Shown here piece by piece: positions 18,321-26,239 of a stretch of 64,000 nucleotides of DNA (position 1 is its first letter; every line of letters starts with the position of its first letter). A program made the position numbers and the translations under genes. Source of the stretch: Bradyrhizobium sp. NAS80.1 (GTDB taxonomy: Bacteria; Pseudomonadota; Alphaproteobacteria; Rhizobiales; Xanthobacteraceae); assembly GCF_001908205.1 (NCBI RefSeq), contig NZ_LGHL01000007.1, forward strand, positions 1 to 64,000. Reading direction: 5' to 3'. The notes beneath the pieces are model-generated. The model had not been told where the DNA came from. It worked only from the letters and a program-made list of their open reading frames with translations, and made no database searches.

Positions 18321-18363
18321 TGAGCGCGCTGGGGCTCGAACCCAGGACCCCGTGATTAAAAGA
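18321..18363 (-). repeat. tRNA-Lys(UUU) 3' end, probable integrase attachment-site core
   Basis: On the minus strand the sequence from the anticodon loop (CTTTTAATC) through the T arm (CTGGG-TTCGAGC-CCCAG) to the acceptor CGCGCTC plus discriminator A matches the 3' half of tRNA-Lys(UUU). Upstream of the anticodon loop the similarity stops abruptly, with no matching stem half. A 43-base tRNA 3' end with a sharp 5' limit is the classic core of a tyrosine-integrase attachment site left at the distal end of an island. No integrase gene is in the window. Confidence 0.65.
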
Positions 18364-18469
18364 ATGATCTTCAAGGCATTTTCTTCTATGATTTCAACGA
18401 ATGCGGTTGACAATTTTTTTTGGAGCTAATGCGCGATAACGGGCAAAAGAGCAGGGCGTTTGCCAACTG

Positions 18470-18765
18470 CTATGGGTCCTCCTTTCCTGCCGAGACGAAC
18501 ACGTGCCGCGCCTGCCAGCCGGCTTCCAGCACGTTCATCGCACAACGGAACGGAATTTCGGGACCTCCTTGGCGTAGTGGTGCACCATCGCCACCGACAT
18601 CCCGAGGACGGCCGCTTCAAAGAATAACGACATGTCAGCCACGTAGCTGGAAAGTTTCTTGCGTGCGGAGGGAGCCAAGCGGCAGTCCTTTGCAGATGCG
18701 GCCTTGGTTCCGCAAACCGTCTTGTCGACTGCAACAGACTCACCGTACCTAGTAGCCGAGCGCAT
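18470..18765 (-). pseudogene. small hypothetical protein, probably frameshifted
   Basis: From ATG 18765 the product reads through DCRLAPSARKKLSSYVADM to HHYAKEVPKFRS and stops at 18535. In the next frame it continues as AMNVLEAGWQARHVFVSAGKE before TAG at 18470-18472. Both halves look protein-like and the joint is near 18545, so a one-base change has probably split one gene of about 95 codons. The KLSSYVADM segment resembles a family of short helical Bradyrhizobium proteins. There is no clear ribosome binding site, so confidence is low. Confidence 0.35.
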
Positions 18766-18786
18766 GTCTGAGACAACGGATCGCTA

Positions 18787-18975
18787 ATGCCCGGCCGAAC
18801 AACCGAACTGCCGAAAACCGGTTTTGCCATCGAGATAGACGGACTTCTCAAGACGGAATTCAGTACCAAGGAAGGTGCGGAGCACGGTGCTATCGAGCTG
18901 AAGAGGCGTTTCCCGATGCTTCAGATACGCATATTCGACGCATTCACTCAATCAAGGCGCGATTTGCCGGCCTAA
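18787..18975 (+). CDS. small conserved rhizobial protein
   Basis: A 62-residue protein with the pattern FAIEIDGLLKTEFSTKEGAE followed by LKRRFPMLQIRIFDA, which I recognise as a family of short Bradyrhizobium proteins of unknown role (a beta-beta-alpha-beta fold is likely). There are no cysteines, signal peptide or membrane segment. No strong ribosome binding site is visible. Confidence 0.6.
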   Translation: MPGRTTELPKTGFAIEIDGLLKTEFSTKEGAEHGAIELKRRFPMLQIRIFDAFTQSRRDLPA

Positions 18976-19204
18976 CCCTGCCGTCTCAATCGAGCGGATA
19001 GAACGACGCGACCGGCGATATCCCTGGCCGCGAACGCTGCAACGGCTTGGCCTCGCGCATCCAAACGTTGTACTCCTCGGTTGTGGTGAGAATTCTGGCG
19101 CTGCCATCGTGGTGGAAACGTGAAAACTTTCCTCGTTTCCGTTCGAGTGATAGCGAGCGTTCTCATTGCTCGCACCGCCGTGGATCGGCGCCGAATCGTT
19201 TAGA

Positions 19205-21292
19205 TCATGGCAACCTTCCGAGGCCGCACAGATCACTCACCTCAAAAATCCTACGGATTTCCTCGCCCGAAAGCTGGCGTTGAGCAGCGAGTCGGTCGGC
19301 GACGGCGAGGATCGCGTCGCGGTGGCGAAGTACGGCCTCGTCGGCAAGGCTCTGCAGGGCCCGTAGGTGCTGTTCGACCTTAGACCGAAGCTCGGGATCG
19401 CGGCGCACCGCTTTCAGCGCATCGTGATGGGAGGCGATGTAAGTCAGCGTGTCGCCGAGGCCCGTGGAAGCATGCAGCGTCGTCACGAACTGGGTGACTT
19501 GTGCGAGGTCGGAGTCATCGCTTCCACCCGCTCCGACCGCCATATTGCCGATCAGGAGGCTTTCCGCAGCGCGCCCTGCGAGCATGACGACGGCCCGTCG
19601 TTCGATCGAGTCGCGTGTTGGCAGGTCGTCCGTTTCCCACTGGATCCGCGTCTCTCCAGCCGACGTGCCAATCCTCCCCACAATGCATCGCTTGAGTACG
19701 CCGCAAGAAAGAGCGATCGAAGTCACCGCATGCGCACCTTCATGAATGCATGTGCGGCGGAGTACGGCAGGCGCGACTTCCTCGACCGTCGCGGTGGCAA
19801 GAATGAGGTCATTCAGCTCCAGGGCCCGCCCAGCGTAGCGGGCGATCCGGCGTGCTCCGCGCACCGCCATCATGATCTCCGCGCCGGTTGATCCATCCAT
19901 CAAGTGGCCGATGGCGGTCAGATCAACGCCCGCGAGGTCCCTGGCCAGGTGATAACGCAAGATGTTGATAGCGCCGGCATGGTCGGGACGAGTGATCTCG
20001 ATCGCCCGCTCCAGCCGGCCTGGACGCAACACGGCCGCATCGACACCACTGATGTTGTTCGTGGCGCCAACCACTACGATTCCAGCACGCTTTCCCATGA
20101 CGGCATTATCCAGGCTGAGCAGGAAGTCCGTCACAACGGGGGTCCACCAATCCGCGCCCCGAGGCGACATCGTGGCGCGGTTCGGCAGCGCATCGATCTC
20201 GTCGAGGAACAGGATGCAAGGTGCGACCGCAGCCGCCCGTTCGAACATCGCGCGCGACGCCTTGATCACCGAGTCGAGATAACCCGGCGAGCTCGCGAAG
20301 AGATCGGCGATCGAAAAAGCAACAAGCGGCACGCCGCATGCCTTCGCCAGGATCCGTGCGAACAGCGACTTGCCAAGCCCGGGCTCCGAATACAGCACCG
20401 CACCTCGGTCGACGCCCTGCCAATCCAGGCGGCCAGAGCGGTAATCAGCGATATCCCGCACCAGATTCATGCCCCATATCCGGGCTGCACCGTATTCGAC
20501 TGCGTCTTCAAGCTTCGGCAAGCGCTCCGTCGTCCCGGCACCGCTCCCGGCCACGGTGGCGTTTCGCAGACGAGCGATGATCTCGGCGGGCGAGGAGTTG
20601 GCCCGAAACGCTGCGACAAGATCGTGGAATTCGAGGCCGGCGGCGATCCCTTCGTCAATGCCAGACGGCACCGGCTGTCCGGTGAACATACGGATCGCTC
20701 GCCCGATCGTTGCCCCCCTCGGCGTGTTGATGCATATCGTGAGGTCGGCAGCAGTCGTGAGCGCTGAGGGCAGTGCGCCGCGATCGACGGCGACACCGAT
20801 CACCGGCAGGCCGCGCGCAAGGTCCGCTGCAACCTCACAGCTTCTGTCCGCCTTCTGTTGCTGCGTCTTCAAGGTTTCCGGTGCAATCACCTGCCATCGA
20901 TCGCCGAACTTCACGACGAAAAGCTCTCGGAAGGGTTTAGTCCAACTTGGCCCTGGCACCAGTATGATCACTGCGAGCGCCGACTTGCTCTTCAACTGCC
21001 GCCGGACCGCGCCGCTGGTCGCCGCATAGAAAGCGGTCGCTATTATCGAACATTGAGCAGAGGGACGCTCCCGTCTCGCTACCGGCGCCCATGACGCCGG
21101 CGCCTCACTGCCGACGACATCATTGGCGAGGTCCCGAGCCGCCCGAGGTCCTACCGTACTCATAGCCAGCGCGCTCCCGGCGTGCCGCTTGTCGAAGCGT
21201 TGCCCGAGGACGTCATCGACCGTAGCAGAGGAGAGGCTCTCTGCTTTCGTCGGGGTTCGGGCATGTAGCTTCGCGAGGATTTCTCGGATCAT
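19205..21292 (-). CDS. soluble AAA+ ATPase with FtsH/M41-like peptidase domain
   Basis: A 695-residue protein in three parts. Residues 1-260 form a region with no recognised domain and, unlike FtsH, no membrane segments. The AAA+ module follows: Walker A SEPGLGKS at 302-309, Walker B CILFLDEID at 359-367, and sensor/arginine-finger region ATNNISGVD to RPGRLER near 410-429. The C-terminal part matches M41 peptidase: HEGAH at 517-521 keeps the HExxH zinc site (FtsH has HEAGH), and SDDSDLAQVT near 591-600 supplies the third ligand. It should be an ATP-driven cytosolic protease or unfoldase. Its ATG overlaps the TGA of the TnsA-like gene (ATGA), so it is the last gene of the operon starting at 24045. 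Confidence 0.85.
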   Translation of the reverse strand: MIREILAKLHARTPTKAESLSSATVDDVLGQRFDKRHAGSALAMSTVGPRAARDLANDVVGSEAPASWAPVARRERPSAQCSIIATAFYAATSGAVRRQLKSKSALAVIILVPGPSWTKPFRELFVVKFGDRWQVIAPETLKTQQQKADRSCEVAADLARGLPVIGVAVDRGALPSALTTAADLTICINTPRGATIGRAIRMFTGQPVPSGIDEGIAAGLEFHDLVAAFRANSSPAEIIARLRNATVAGSGAGTTERLPKLEDAVEYGAARIWGMNLVRDIADYRSGRLDWQGVDRGAVLYSEPGLGKSLFARILAKACGVPLVAFSIADLFASSPGYLDSVIKASRAMFERAAAVAPCILFLDEIDALPNRATMSPRGADWWTPVVTDFLLSLDNAVMGKRAGIVVVGATNNISGVDAAVLRPGRLERAIEITRPDHAGAINILRYHLARDLAGVDLTAIGHLMDGSTGAEIMMAVRGARRIARYAGRALELNDLILATATVEEVAPAVLRRTCIHEGAHAVTSIALSCGVLKRCIVGRIGTSAGETRIQWETDDLPTRDSIERRAVVMLAGRAAESLLIGNMAVGAGGSDDSDLAQVTQFVTTLHASTGLGDTLTYIASHHDALKAVRRDPELRSKVEQHLRALQSLADEAVLRHRDAILAVADRLAAQRQLSGEEIRRIFEVSDLCGLGRLP

Positions 21293-21926
21293 GAGCGGCT
21301 CCTGGCGATGGTGCGGGGACCCAGCGGTTCGGATGCAAAATCGAGGACGAGTAGATCGGCGCAGGCGAGCGCCATCACTGCTGGAGCGGGGTCAACCTCG
21401 CTACGGATGCTTTTGAGAAGCTCGCCGAGCGGCATGGCCCCTCATCAAGCAGCGTCAGCAGGATGCGCAGGCGCAGGCCCACCGAGACGGGGCTCTCACT
21501 ATAGGACCAGACCAGCCGCGCGTTGCTGCATCGCGGCTCGCGGCGAATCTCTTCGGCGGTCAACGCTATTGGCTTGAGACCGAGGTCCGCCAACGCAATT
21601 TGCGCGAGCTGTTGCTCCTCGGAAGTGCGGATGCGTCTCGCCGGAACGACGTCGAGTAGAAAGCTACCATCGTCGCGCTGTAGAACAATGGCATTCGCCG
21701 ATGGAATAGAAACAATCGAGCGCACCTGTGGATCGAGCGACGCTTGGATGAGAGCGTCGTGCGACGCAGGATGTCGCAGCGGGATCGGGGTTGCAGTCTT
21801 GCTTGAAAGGAATAGATCACCAGAAGTCTTCGACCTCCTTCTTGACCATGAGGTAGGGCGTAGGGCCAGAGGAGGGGTGAGCCACGGTGTATCGCTTGAT
21901 TTCGATCGGCCACCGGTGTTGGTCAT
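21289..21926 (-). pseudogene. TnsA-like endonuclease-fold protein, frameshifted near its C-terminus
   Basis: The start is ATG 21926 with AAGGAGGT 7 bases upstream. The first frame reads through DALIQASLDPQVRSIVSIPS, FLLDVVPARR and ALTAEEIRREPRCSNARLVW, the order seen in TnsA-like N-terminal nuclease domains, where the block before VVPAR would hold the catalytic Asp and the K/R. It then runs into junk. Shifting one base at the GGGGCC run (about 21437) restores MPLGELLKSIRSE and a tail ending at TGA 21289-21291, which overlaps the ATG of the AAA gene as ATGA. That overlap shows the second frame is the native end. The canonical E-x-K is not obvious, so activity is uncertain. Confidence 0.6.
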
Positions 21927-21937
21927 GACCACCTCCT

Positions 21938-22762
21938 TCAGATTTCGACAACGAGGTTCTGATCGAAGCGCGGATTGTCGCAAGCGCGATACTTCGGTAG
22001 CCAGGGCCCGTAGCCCTTGGCATTGGATATGACCCGCGTCTCGCCGATCACGGCGTCGAAGGATTCGTGGGTGTGGCCGTAGATCCAAAGATCGGCTGGC
22101 CGCAGGGCGCCGCGCGCATCGTTGGGCGCCGGCAGCATCAGAGACCTGAGATCACTCCGGTAGGCCGGGTCGAGCCCGCGATCGTTGGCTGATCCGGCCG
22201 TTTCGTCCAACATCTGGGGTACCGGCGCGTGATGAGTGACGACGACAAGTCGGTCCGCGCCGCGCGGCTTGCGCATCTCGGTTTTCAGGAACACCAGGGA
22301 CTTCATGTGTCGGGTAAGGGCATGGGGCGGCAGGAAGCGCTGCTTGTAGGTCGACGTCCTGATCTTCTTGAAGTCATTCATGCGTTCGCCCGCGATCATC
22401 ATCCCGCGATGAGCGTCGCCGTTAATGGTGAAGTCGGTCCAGAGTGTCGCCCCGGCGAACGTGACGTCGCGGATACGGATGGTCTCATTCTCAACGACGT
22501 GTACGTTTGTACCGCCGGCGGCGGCCTTGGCCTTATCAAGCGTGCGTTGGATGTCGGTACCGTAGGCCTCATGGTTGCCCGCGACGTAGACGACGGGCTT
22601 ATCGGGCACTCGTTCCAGCAGCCAGCGTACGCCGCGCTCCATGCGCGTGATGAGGTCGCCGGCGACGACCAGCACATCGAAGTCCGGACGCGCGCCGCCG
22701 GACGGCAGGTCCCAGCCGCGGGTCAGTTCGACATGCAGGTCTGACAGGATCCACAAGCGCAT
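21938..22762 (-). CDS. calcineurin-like metallophosphoesterase
   Basis: A 274-residue enzyme with the binuclear phosphoesterase blocks: SDLHVE at residues 7-12, AGDLI, AGNHEAYG, VVTHHAPV and YGHTHESF. The compact size and motif spacing resemble SbcD-like or nucleotide-phosphodiesterase relatives rather than the larger exported type at 3975. No signal peptide, so it is cytosolic. GAGGAC lies 5 bases before the start, and the gene begins 3 bases after the zinc-ribbon gene and ends 11 bases before the TnsA-like start. Its tight coupling to a nuclease-fold gene and an AAA protease suggests a nucleic-acid or nucleotide substrate, but that is inference. Confidence 0.85.
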   Translation of the reverse strand: MRLWILSDLHVELTRGWDLPSGGARPDFDVLVVAGDLITRMERGVRWLLERVPDKPVVYVAGNHEAYGTDIQRTLDKAKAAAGGTNVHVVENETIRIRDVTFAGATLWTDFTINGDAHRGMMIAGERMNDFKKIRTSTYKQRFLPPHALTRHMKSLVFLKTEMRKPRGADRLVVVTHHAPVPQMLDETAGSANDRGLDPAYRSDLRSLMLPAPNDARGALRPADLWIYGHTHESFDAVIGETRVISNAKGYGPWLPKYRACDNPRFDQNLVVEI

Positions 22763-22765
22763 CGG

Positions 22766-22960
22766 TCAGTCCTCGCTCTTCTTGCCGTCCTTCCTGGACG
22801 AGGAGCTTTCAGGGTTCAGCAGCGGATCACCCTCAGGCAATTCCTCCCGGTGAATGATGAACTGCACGTCGATAGAATCGCAGAGTGGACACGTGTAGCG
22901 CTCGGCGTCGTAGACAAACGTCCCTTCCTGTTTGCAAGTGCGGCAGCGAAAGCGGGCCAT
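22766..22960 (-). CDS. small zinc-ribbon protein
   Basis: A 64-residue protein with two knuckles, CRTC at residues 5-8 and CPLC at about 24-27, followed by an acidic/basic tail (SSSRKDGKKSED). The start at 22960 is chosen because GAGGGG lies 6 bases upstream and it directly follows the stop at 22965. It is a rubredoxin-like zinc ribbon of a kind that often binds nucleic acid or a protein partner. It belongs to the minus-strand operon ending with the AAA gene. Confidence 0.7.
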   Translation of the reverse strand: MARFRCRTCKQEGTFVYDAERYTCPLCDSIDVQFIIHREELPEGDPLLNPESSSSRKDGKKSED

Positions 22961-22964
22961 CGGG

Positions 22965-23501
22965 CTACCCCTCGAGACCGTCCGGCGGGATGTCCACGAA
23001 CGCATCAACTGCGCGGTCGTAGCGGCGGCAGAAGAAGACGCGCATATCGCGCAGCTCCGTGACGCGGATGACGTGGAAGCTCTCGAGGCCGGCCTCGATG
23101 CGGACAGACCCGCCCTTTGCATCGGCAGGGCAGCGCGTCATCCACACGCCGTCATGACGGTACAAACGGCCTTCTTCGCCACATTTTTCGCAGGTGCAGG
23201 CGGATCGCGCTTCGGCCAAAGCTATCGCTTGCGCAACCCTGGCATTGCTCTCATCCCAAAGGGTGCCAGCCCAGGAGAGGCGCAGAGTTCCGAATTTTTG
23301 CTCGACGCAGACGAACGCGAAGCGATCGCCGTCGGCCAGCGCGTGTTCGATCCGGGTGCAAAGCCGCTCAAGGATGTCGCGCCAGCCGATCCCGCAATGA
23401 GGATAACCCGGCGTGCGCTCGGGCTCGTCATCCATGACTTCAAACAAGCGGGGGTGGGCCTGCATGAAATCGGTTCGCCAGTTCTGGATGGTGGCAGCCA
23501 T
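22965..23501 (-). CDS. conserved zinc-knuckle protein, paralogue of the gene at 23503-24045
   Basis: A 178-residue protein from ATG 23501 (GGAGG upstream). It has the pattern of a widespread uncharacterised family: an N-terminal helix ending HPRLFEV, CGIGWRDILERLCTRIEHAL, then EQKFGTLRLSW, then CEKCGEEGRLY with a second cysteine further on (TRCPAD). The two cysteine pairs probably bind zinc. It shares nearly every one of these blocks with the gene directly upstream, so the two arose by tandem duplication. No catalytic motif is seen. Confidence 0.7.
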   Translation of the reverse strand: MAATIQNWRTDFMQAHPRLFEVMDDEPERTPGYPHCGIGWRDILERLCTRIEHALADGDRFAFVCVEQKFGTLRLSWAGTLWDESNARVAQAIALAEARSACTCEKCGEEGRLYRHDGVWMTRCPADAKGGSVRIEAGLESFHVIRVTELRDMRVFFCRRYDRAVDAFVDIPPDGLEG

Positions 23502-23502
23502 G

Positions 23503-24045
23503 TCACGCCTCCACGATTCCCGCATCGTCCGATGAGTCATCGATGAAGCGGTCGGTCTCGCGATCGTAGCGGCGCGCGACGATCAGAGCGCCATCCGAGT
23601 TTGGGAGATAGATCTGCCGAACGTTCTCCTGGCCGGGTTTGGATGGCACCGGCGCGCCCTGCGCGTGGGTCGCGCAGCGGGTCATGTAGATGCCGTCATT
23701 GCTGTAGAGCCGGCCCGCCGCGCCGCACCGCTCGCACGTGTAGGCGCTGCGTGCCTCGGCGAGCGCAAAGGCTTCGTGCAGCCTGGCCGCTGTCTCGGGG
23801 GAGACGTCGCCACGCCATTGCACCCTGATCTGGGCGAATTTCTTCCCGATCTGGAGGATCTGGATCGTCTCATCCTCTCGCAGCGCGTGTTCGATCCGAG
23901 CGCAAAGCCGCTCTAGGATGTCGCGCCAGCCGACCTCGCAAATGAGATGGCCGGGCGAGCGCTCCGGTTCGTCGCATGTGACGTCAAACAGGCGAGGGTG
24001 CGCCCGCATGAAATCGACCCGCCAACTCCGCACGATGTCTGCCAT
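23503..24045 (-). CDS. conserved zinc-knuckle protein, first gene of the AAA/TnsA-like operon
   Basis: A 180-residue protein from ATG 24045 (GGAG upstream; the open frame continues further but without a ribosome binding site). Blocks parallel to its neighbour: SWRVDFMRAHPRLFDV, CEVGWRDILERLCARIEHAL, GKKFAQIRVQW, and CERCGAAGRLY with TRCATH. In the family at large the middle block reads like KEKFGxLRxY. Its stop is one base from the next start, so expression is coupled. It is transcribed away from the ribbon-helix-helix gene at 24232, sharing a 186-base promoter region. Confidence 0.7.
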   Translation of the reverse strand: MADIVRSWRVDFMRAHPRLFDVTCDEPERSPGHLICEVGWRDILERLCARIEHALREDETIQILQIGKKFAQIRVQWRGDVSPETAARLHEAFALAEARSAYTCERCGAAGRLYSNDGIYMTRCATHAQGAPVPSKPGQENVRQIYLPNSDGALIVARRYDRETDRFIDDSSDDAGIVEA

Positions 24046-24109
24046 CACACGACTCCAATGACGTCGAGCAATGAGAACAAAGCAGGAACATAAGTCGATG
24101 TCAATAGGC

Positions 24110-24157
24110 ACAAATGGATCTAGGCACATAGGTGAAGAGCAGCCTATGGCCATTTGT
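24110..24157. promoter_or_regulatory. nested inverted repeat between divergent genes, candidate operator
   Basis: ACAAATGG (24110-24117) pairs with CCATTTGT (24150-24157), and inside it CATAGG (24127-24132) pairs with CCTATG (24143-24148). The repeat lies between the start of the operon at 24045 and the ribbon-helix-helix gene at 24232. It could be the binding site of that regulator or an RNA hairpin in one of the leaders. Confidence 0.5.
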
Positions 24158-24231
24158 AAAAACCCTCTTAGGATCAATCGACTGGCGATTCACGGCGCAC
24201 TCGATGCCGCTTGGCCACGCTTGGAGAACGC

Positions 24232-24429
24232 ATGTCTGACGGACGAAAGACCCCGAAGGAAAGCAGATCGATAACCGAGGGAAAGCGGAATTTCTTCGCG
24301 TCGATGTCGGGCGAGGTGATCAAGTCGCTCAAGCTGGCAGCTGTTGAGGACGACACCACTGCTTCAGAGATCCTGGAGCAAGCGGCGAGAGATTGGCTCG
24401 AGAGGCGCAAGGCCAAGAGGAAGAGCTAG
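24232..24429 (+). CDS. ribbon-helix-helix DNA-binding protein
   Basis: A 65-residue protein. After a charged N-terminus it has the pattern of an RHH fold: a beta strand (RNFFASMSG), helix EVIKSLKLAAVEDD, a turn and helix TASEILEQAARDWLERRKA. Such proteins are transcription factors or antitoxins that bind DNA as dimers. The start at 24232 is chosen because GGAG lies 8 bases upstream. It is divergent from the operon ending with the AAA/M41-like gene, so it is the natural candidate for its regulator. No toxin gene is beside it. Confidence 0.7.
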   Translation: MSDGRKTPKESRSITEGKRNFFASMSGEVIKSLKLAAVEDDTTASEILEQAARDWLERRKAKRKS

Positions 24430-24646
24430 CTCCTTTTCAGGAATCCCTGAGCGGCGAATGGATCCGTGAGGTCATCGTGGCGAAGGGGAAGAGTTGTATC
24501 CTCAAGCTTGTGGTGTGATCAAGGAGCCAGCGTGCCTGAGACTTGGGTTCGATCCCGCCGAGAGGTAAATGGTCGCAACGGACCTATTCTTGCACTGATA
24601 AGGTTCTAACAAAAGCTGATCAGTCTCGGGAAGGCAGGCAGTGTCT

Positions 24647-26239
24647 TCATGATTTCGCCCGTGCCGGCGTGAGTGGGCCTGCCGGCGCTGCAAGCATCAG
24701 ACTGATCAGCAGAAGCCCGACGATCGCAGCCCAGAAGGCGACCTGAAAGCCGTCGATGATGGACAGGACGTTGGCTTCGCGCCGCACGAGCGACGCCAAC
24801 ATGGTCGTGGCGCGCGCCAGGGCCGTCTCCGCGTCGGCACTATGCTGGACAAATCGGCCGGTCAGGCCACCGAGAGCGCGCACCACATCGCCGTCTCCGG
24901 CAGAAACGTAGAGGCCGATGAGATTCGAATGGACCTGCTCGCGCACGCGCAGCCACGTGGTCATCGCTGTCGCCGCAATCTCGATCACGTCCAGGCGCAT
25001 CACTTGGATATAGGCGACGAAAGCGGTGGCCCGTGCCGGGTTCAAATTCGATACCACGAAGATCAGTAGGCCGGTGAAGGTGAGGCCCTGGCCAACGGAC
25101 TGCACGAGCGCCATCGGAATGAAATCGTCTGGCGCCCACTCGTGCGTGACGCGGGTGCCCATCCAGGCTGCGATCGCGAAACTTGCAAACCCGAACACGG
25201 CCACGATCCGGGCATCGACTCGGCGAAGCAGCCAGATGGCGGCGGCCACTGTGACGACCAGTGGCAAGGCCGCGTAGAGCAGGAGTACGCCGCCGACTTG
25301 CTCGGGCCGAAGCCCCGCGACCACGGTCAGGAAGTTCGGGACCAGCATGGTGTTGGACAAGCTCGTGACCATGTAAGTCATCAGGGTCAACAGCACCAAG
25401 GAGACGTTTCGTGACATCAGCACCGTGGGGCTCGCCCATGGCTCCGGGACGACCGCTTCGTTGACGAGAAAGGCGAAGACGAGCGCGCCGCCACCGATGA
25501 TCAGCCCCGTCACGGTGCCCGATTCGAACCAATCCAGCCTGTTGCCCTGGTCGCAACCGGCGTAGATGAGGGCCAGGCCGGCGCCAAGCAATAGCATGCC
25601 GCCCCAGTCGGCCTGTGCCATCAACTGGCGATTGACGCCTTCGCGGGGCGTGCCCAACCAGGTCAGCAGCGCCATCAGCACGGCGACCACGGCATCCTGC
25701 CAATAGAGCCATTGCCAGCCAACCTGCTCCACGTAAAAGCCCACCAGCGACACGCCGGCATTGCTGGTGAAGGACAGCCGGAAGGAATAGGCCGCAAGGC
25801 CGATGATCCACCATCCCATCGGCAGATTGTGCAGGACGATCATGATCGTCGCCGGGATGAACACGCCCAGCAGAAGCCCGCGAACGAAGTGCAGGGCCAG
25901 GAGCAACTGGTAGTCACGGACGAACGGAATCACCACCACCGTCGCGACATAAAGTAGGCTCGGCCAGACCATTACGCGGCGCAAGCCGAACACCGCGGCA
26001 AGCCAGGCGATGGCGGGGGCGATGAGGATCTGTGGTGCGGTTGAAGCAGTTGCCAACCATGCTCCCTCGTCGAAGCTCAGGCCGAACTGGCCTCTCAGGT
26101 CCGGCAGGCCGAGCGCGAACAGCCGCACGTCGAAGCTCGCGATGAAGGCTCCGAGCAGCACGGCTGCGACGGCCAACAACGGGTGATGGGAGGGGCGGCC
26201 GACCGTTTCGGCGCCGTTGCTGATGGTTGCGGTCGTCAT
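24647..26239 (-). CDS. MFS multidrug transporter, EmrB/QacA (DHA2) type
   Basis: A 530-residue inner-membrane protein with about 14 hydrophobic segments, the number expected for the DHA2 drug:H+ antiporter family. Segment 1 region reads FIASFDVRLFALGLPDL, close to the usual DxT/V motif. It pairs with the membrane-fusion gene that ends at 26236, overlapping its start by four bases (ATGA), so the two form an EmrAB-type pump that would work with a TolC-like outer-membrane channel. Substrate unknown. It ends the minus-strand run that starts with the flavoprotein at 31706. Confidence 0.88.
   Translation of the reverse strand: MTTATISNGAETVGRPSHHPLLAVAAVLLGAFIASFDVRLFALGLPDLRGQFGLSFDEGAWLATASTAPQILIAPAIAWLAAVFGLRRVMVWPSLLYVATVVVIPFVRDYQLLLALHFVRGLLLGVFIPATIMIVLHNLPMGWWIIGLAAYSFRLSFTSNAGVSLVGFYVEQVGWQWLYWQDAVVAVLMALLTWLGTPREGVNRQLMAQADWGGMLLLGAGLALIYAGCDQGNRLDWFESGTVTGLIIGGGALVFAFLVNEAVVPEPWASPTVLMSRNVSLVLLTLMTYMVTSLSNTMLVPNFLTVVAGLRPEQVGGVLLLYAALPLVVTVAAAIWLLRRVDARIVAVFGFASFAIAAWMGTRVTHEWAPDDFIPMALVQSVGQGLTFTGLLIFVVSNLNPARATAFVAYIQVMRLDVIEIAATAMTTWLRVREQVHSNLIGLYVSAGDGDVVRALGGLTGRFVQHSADAETALARATTMLASLVRREANVLSIIDGFQVAFWAAIVGLLLISLMLAAPAGPLTPARAKS

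Noticed and set aside
24526..24575. tRNA-like T arm (gggttcgatccc)
   Set aside because: Stem pairing fails beyond four bases and no anticodon arm or acceptor is present.
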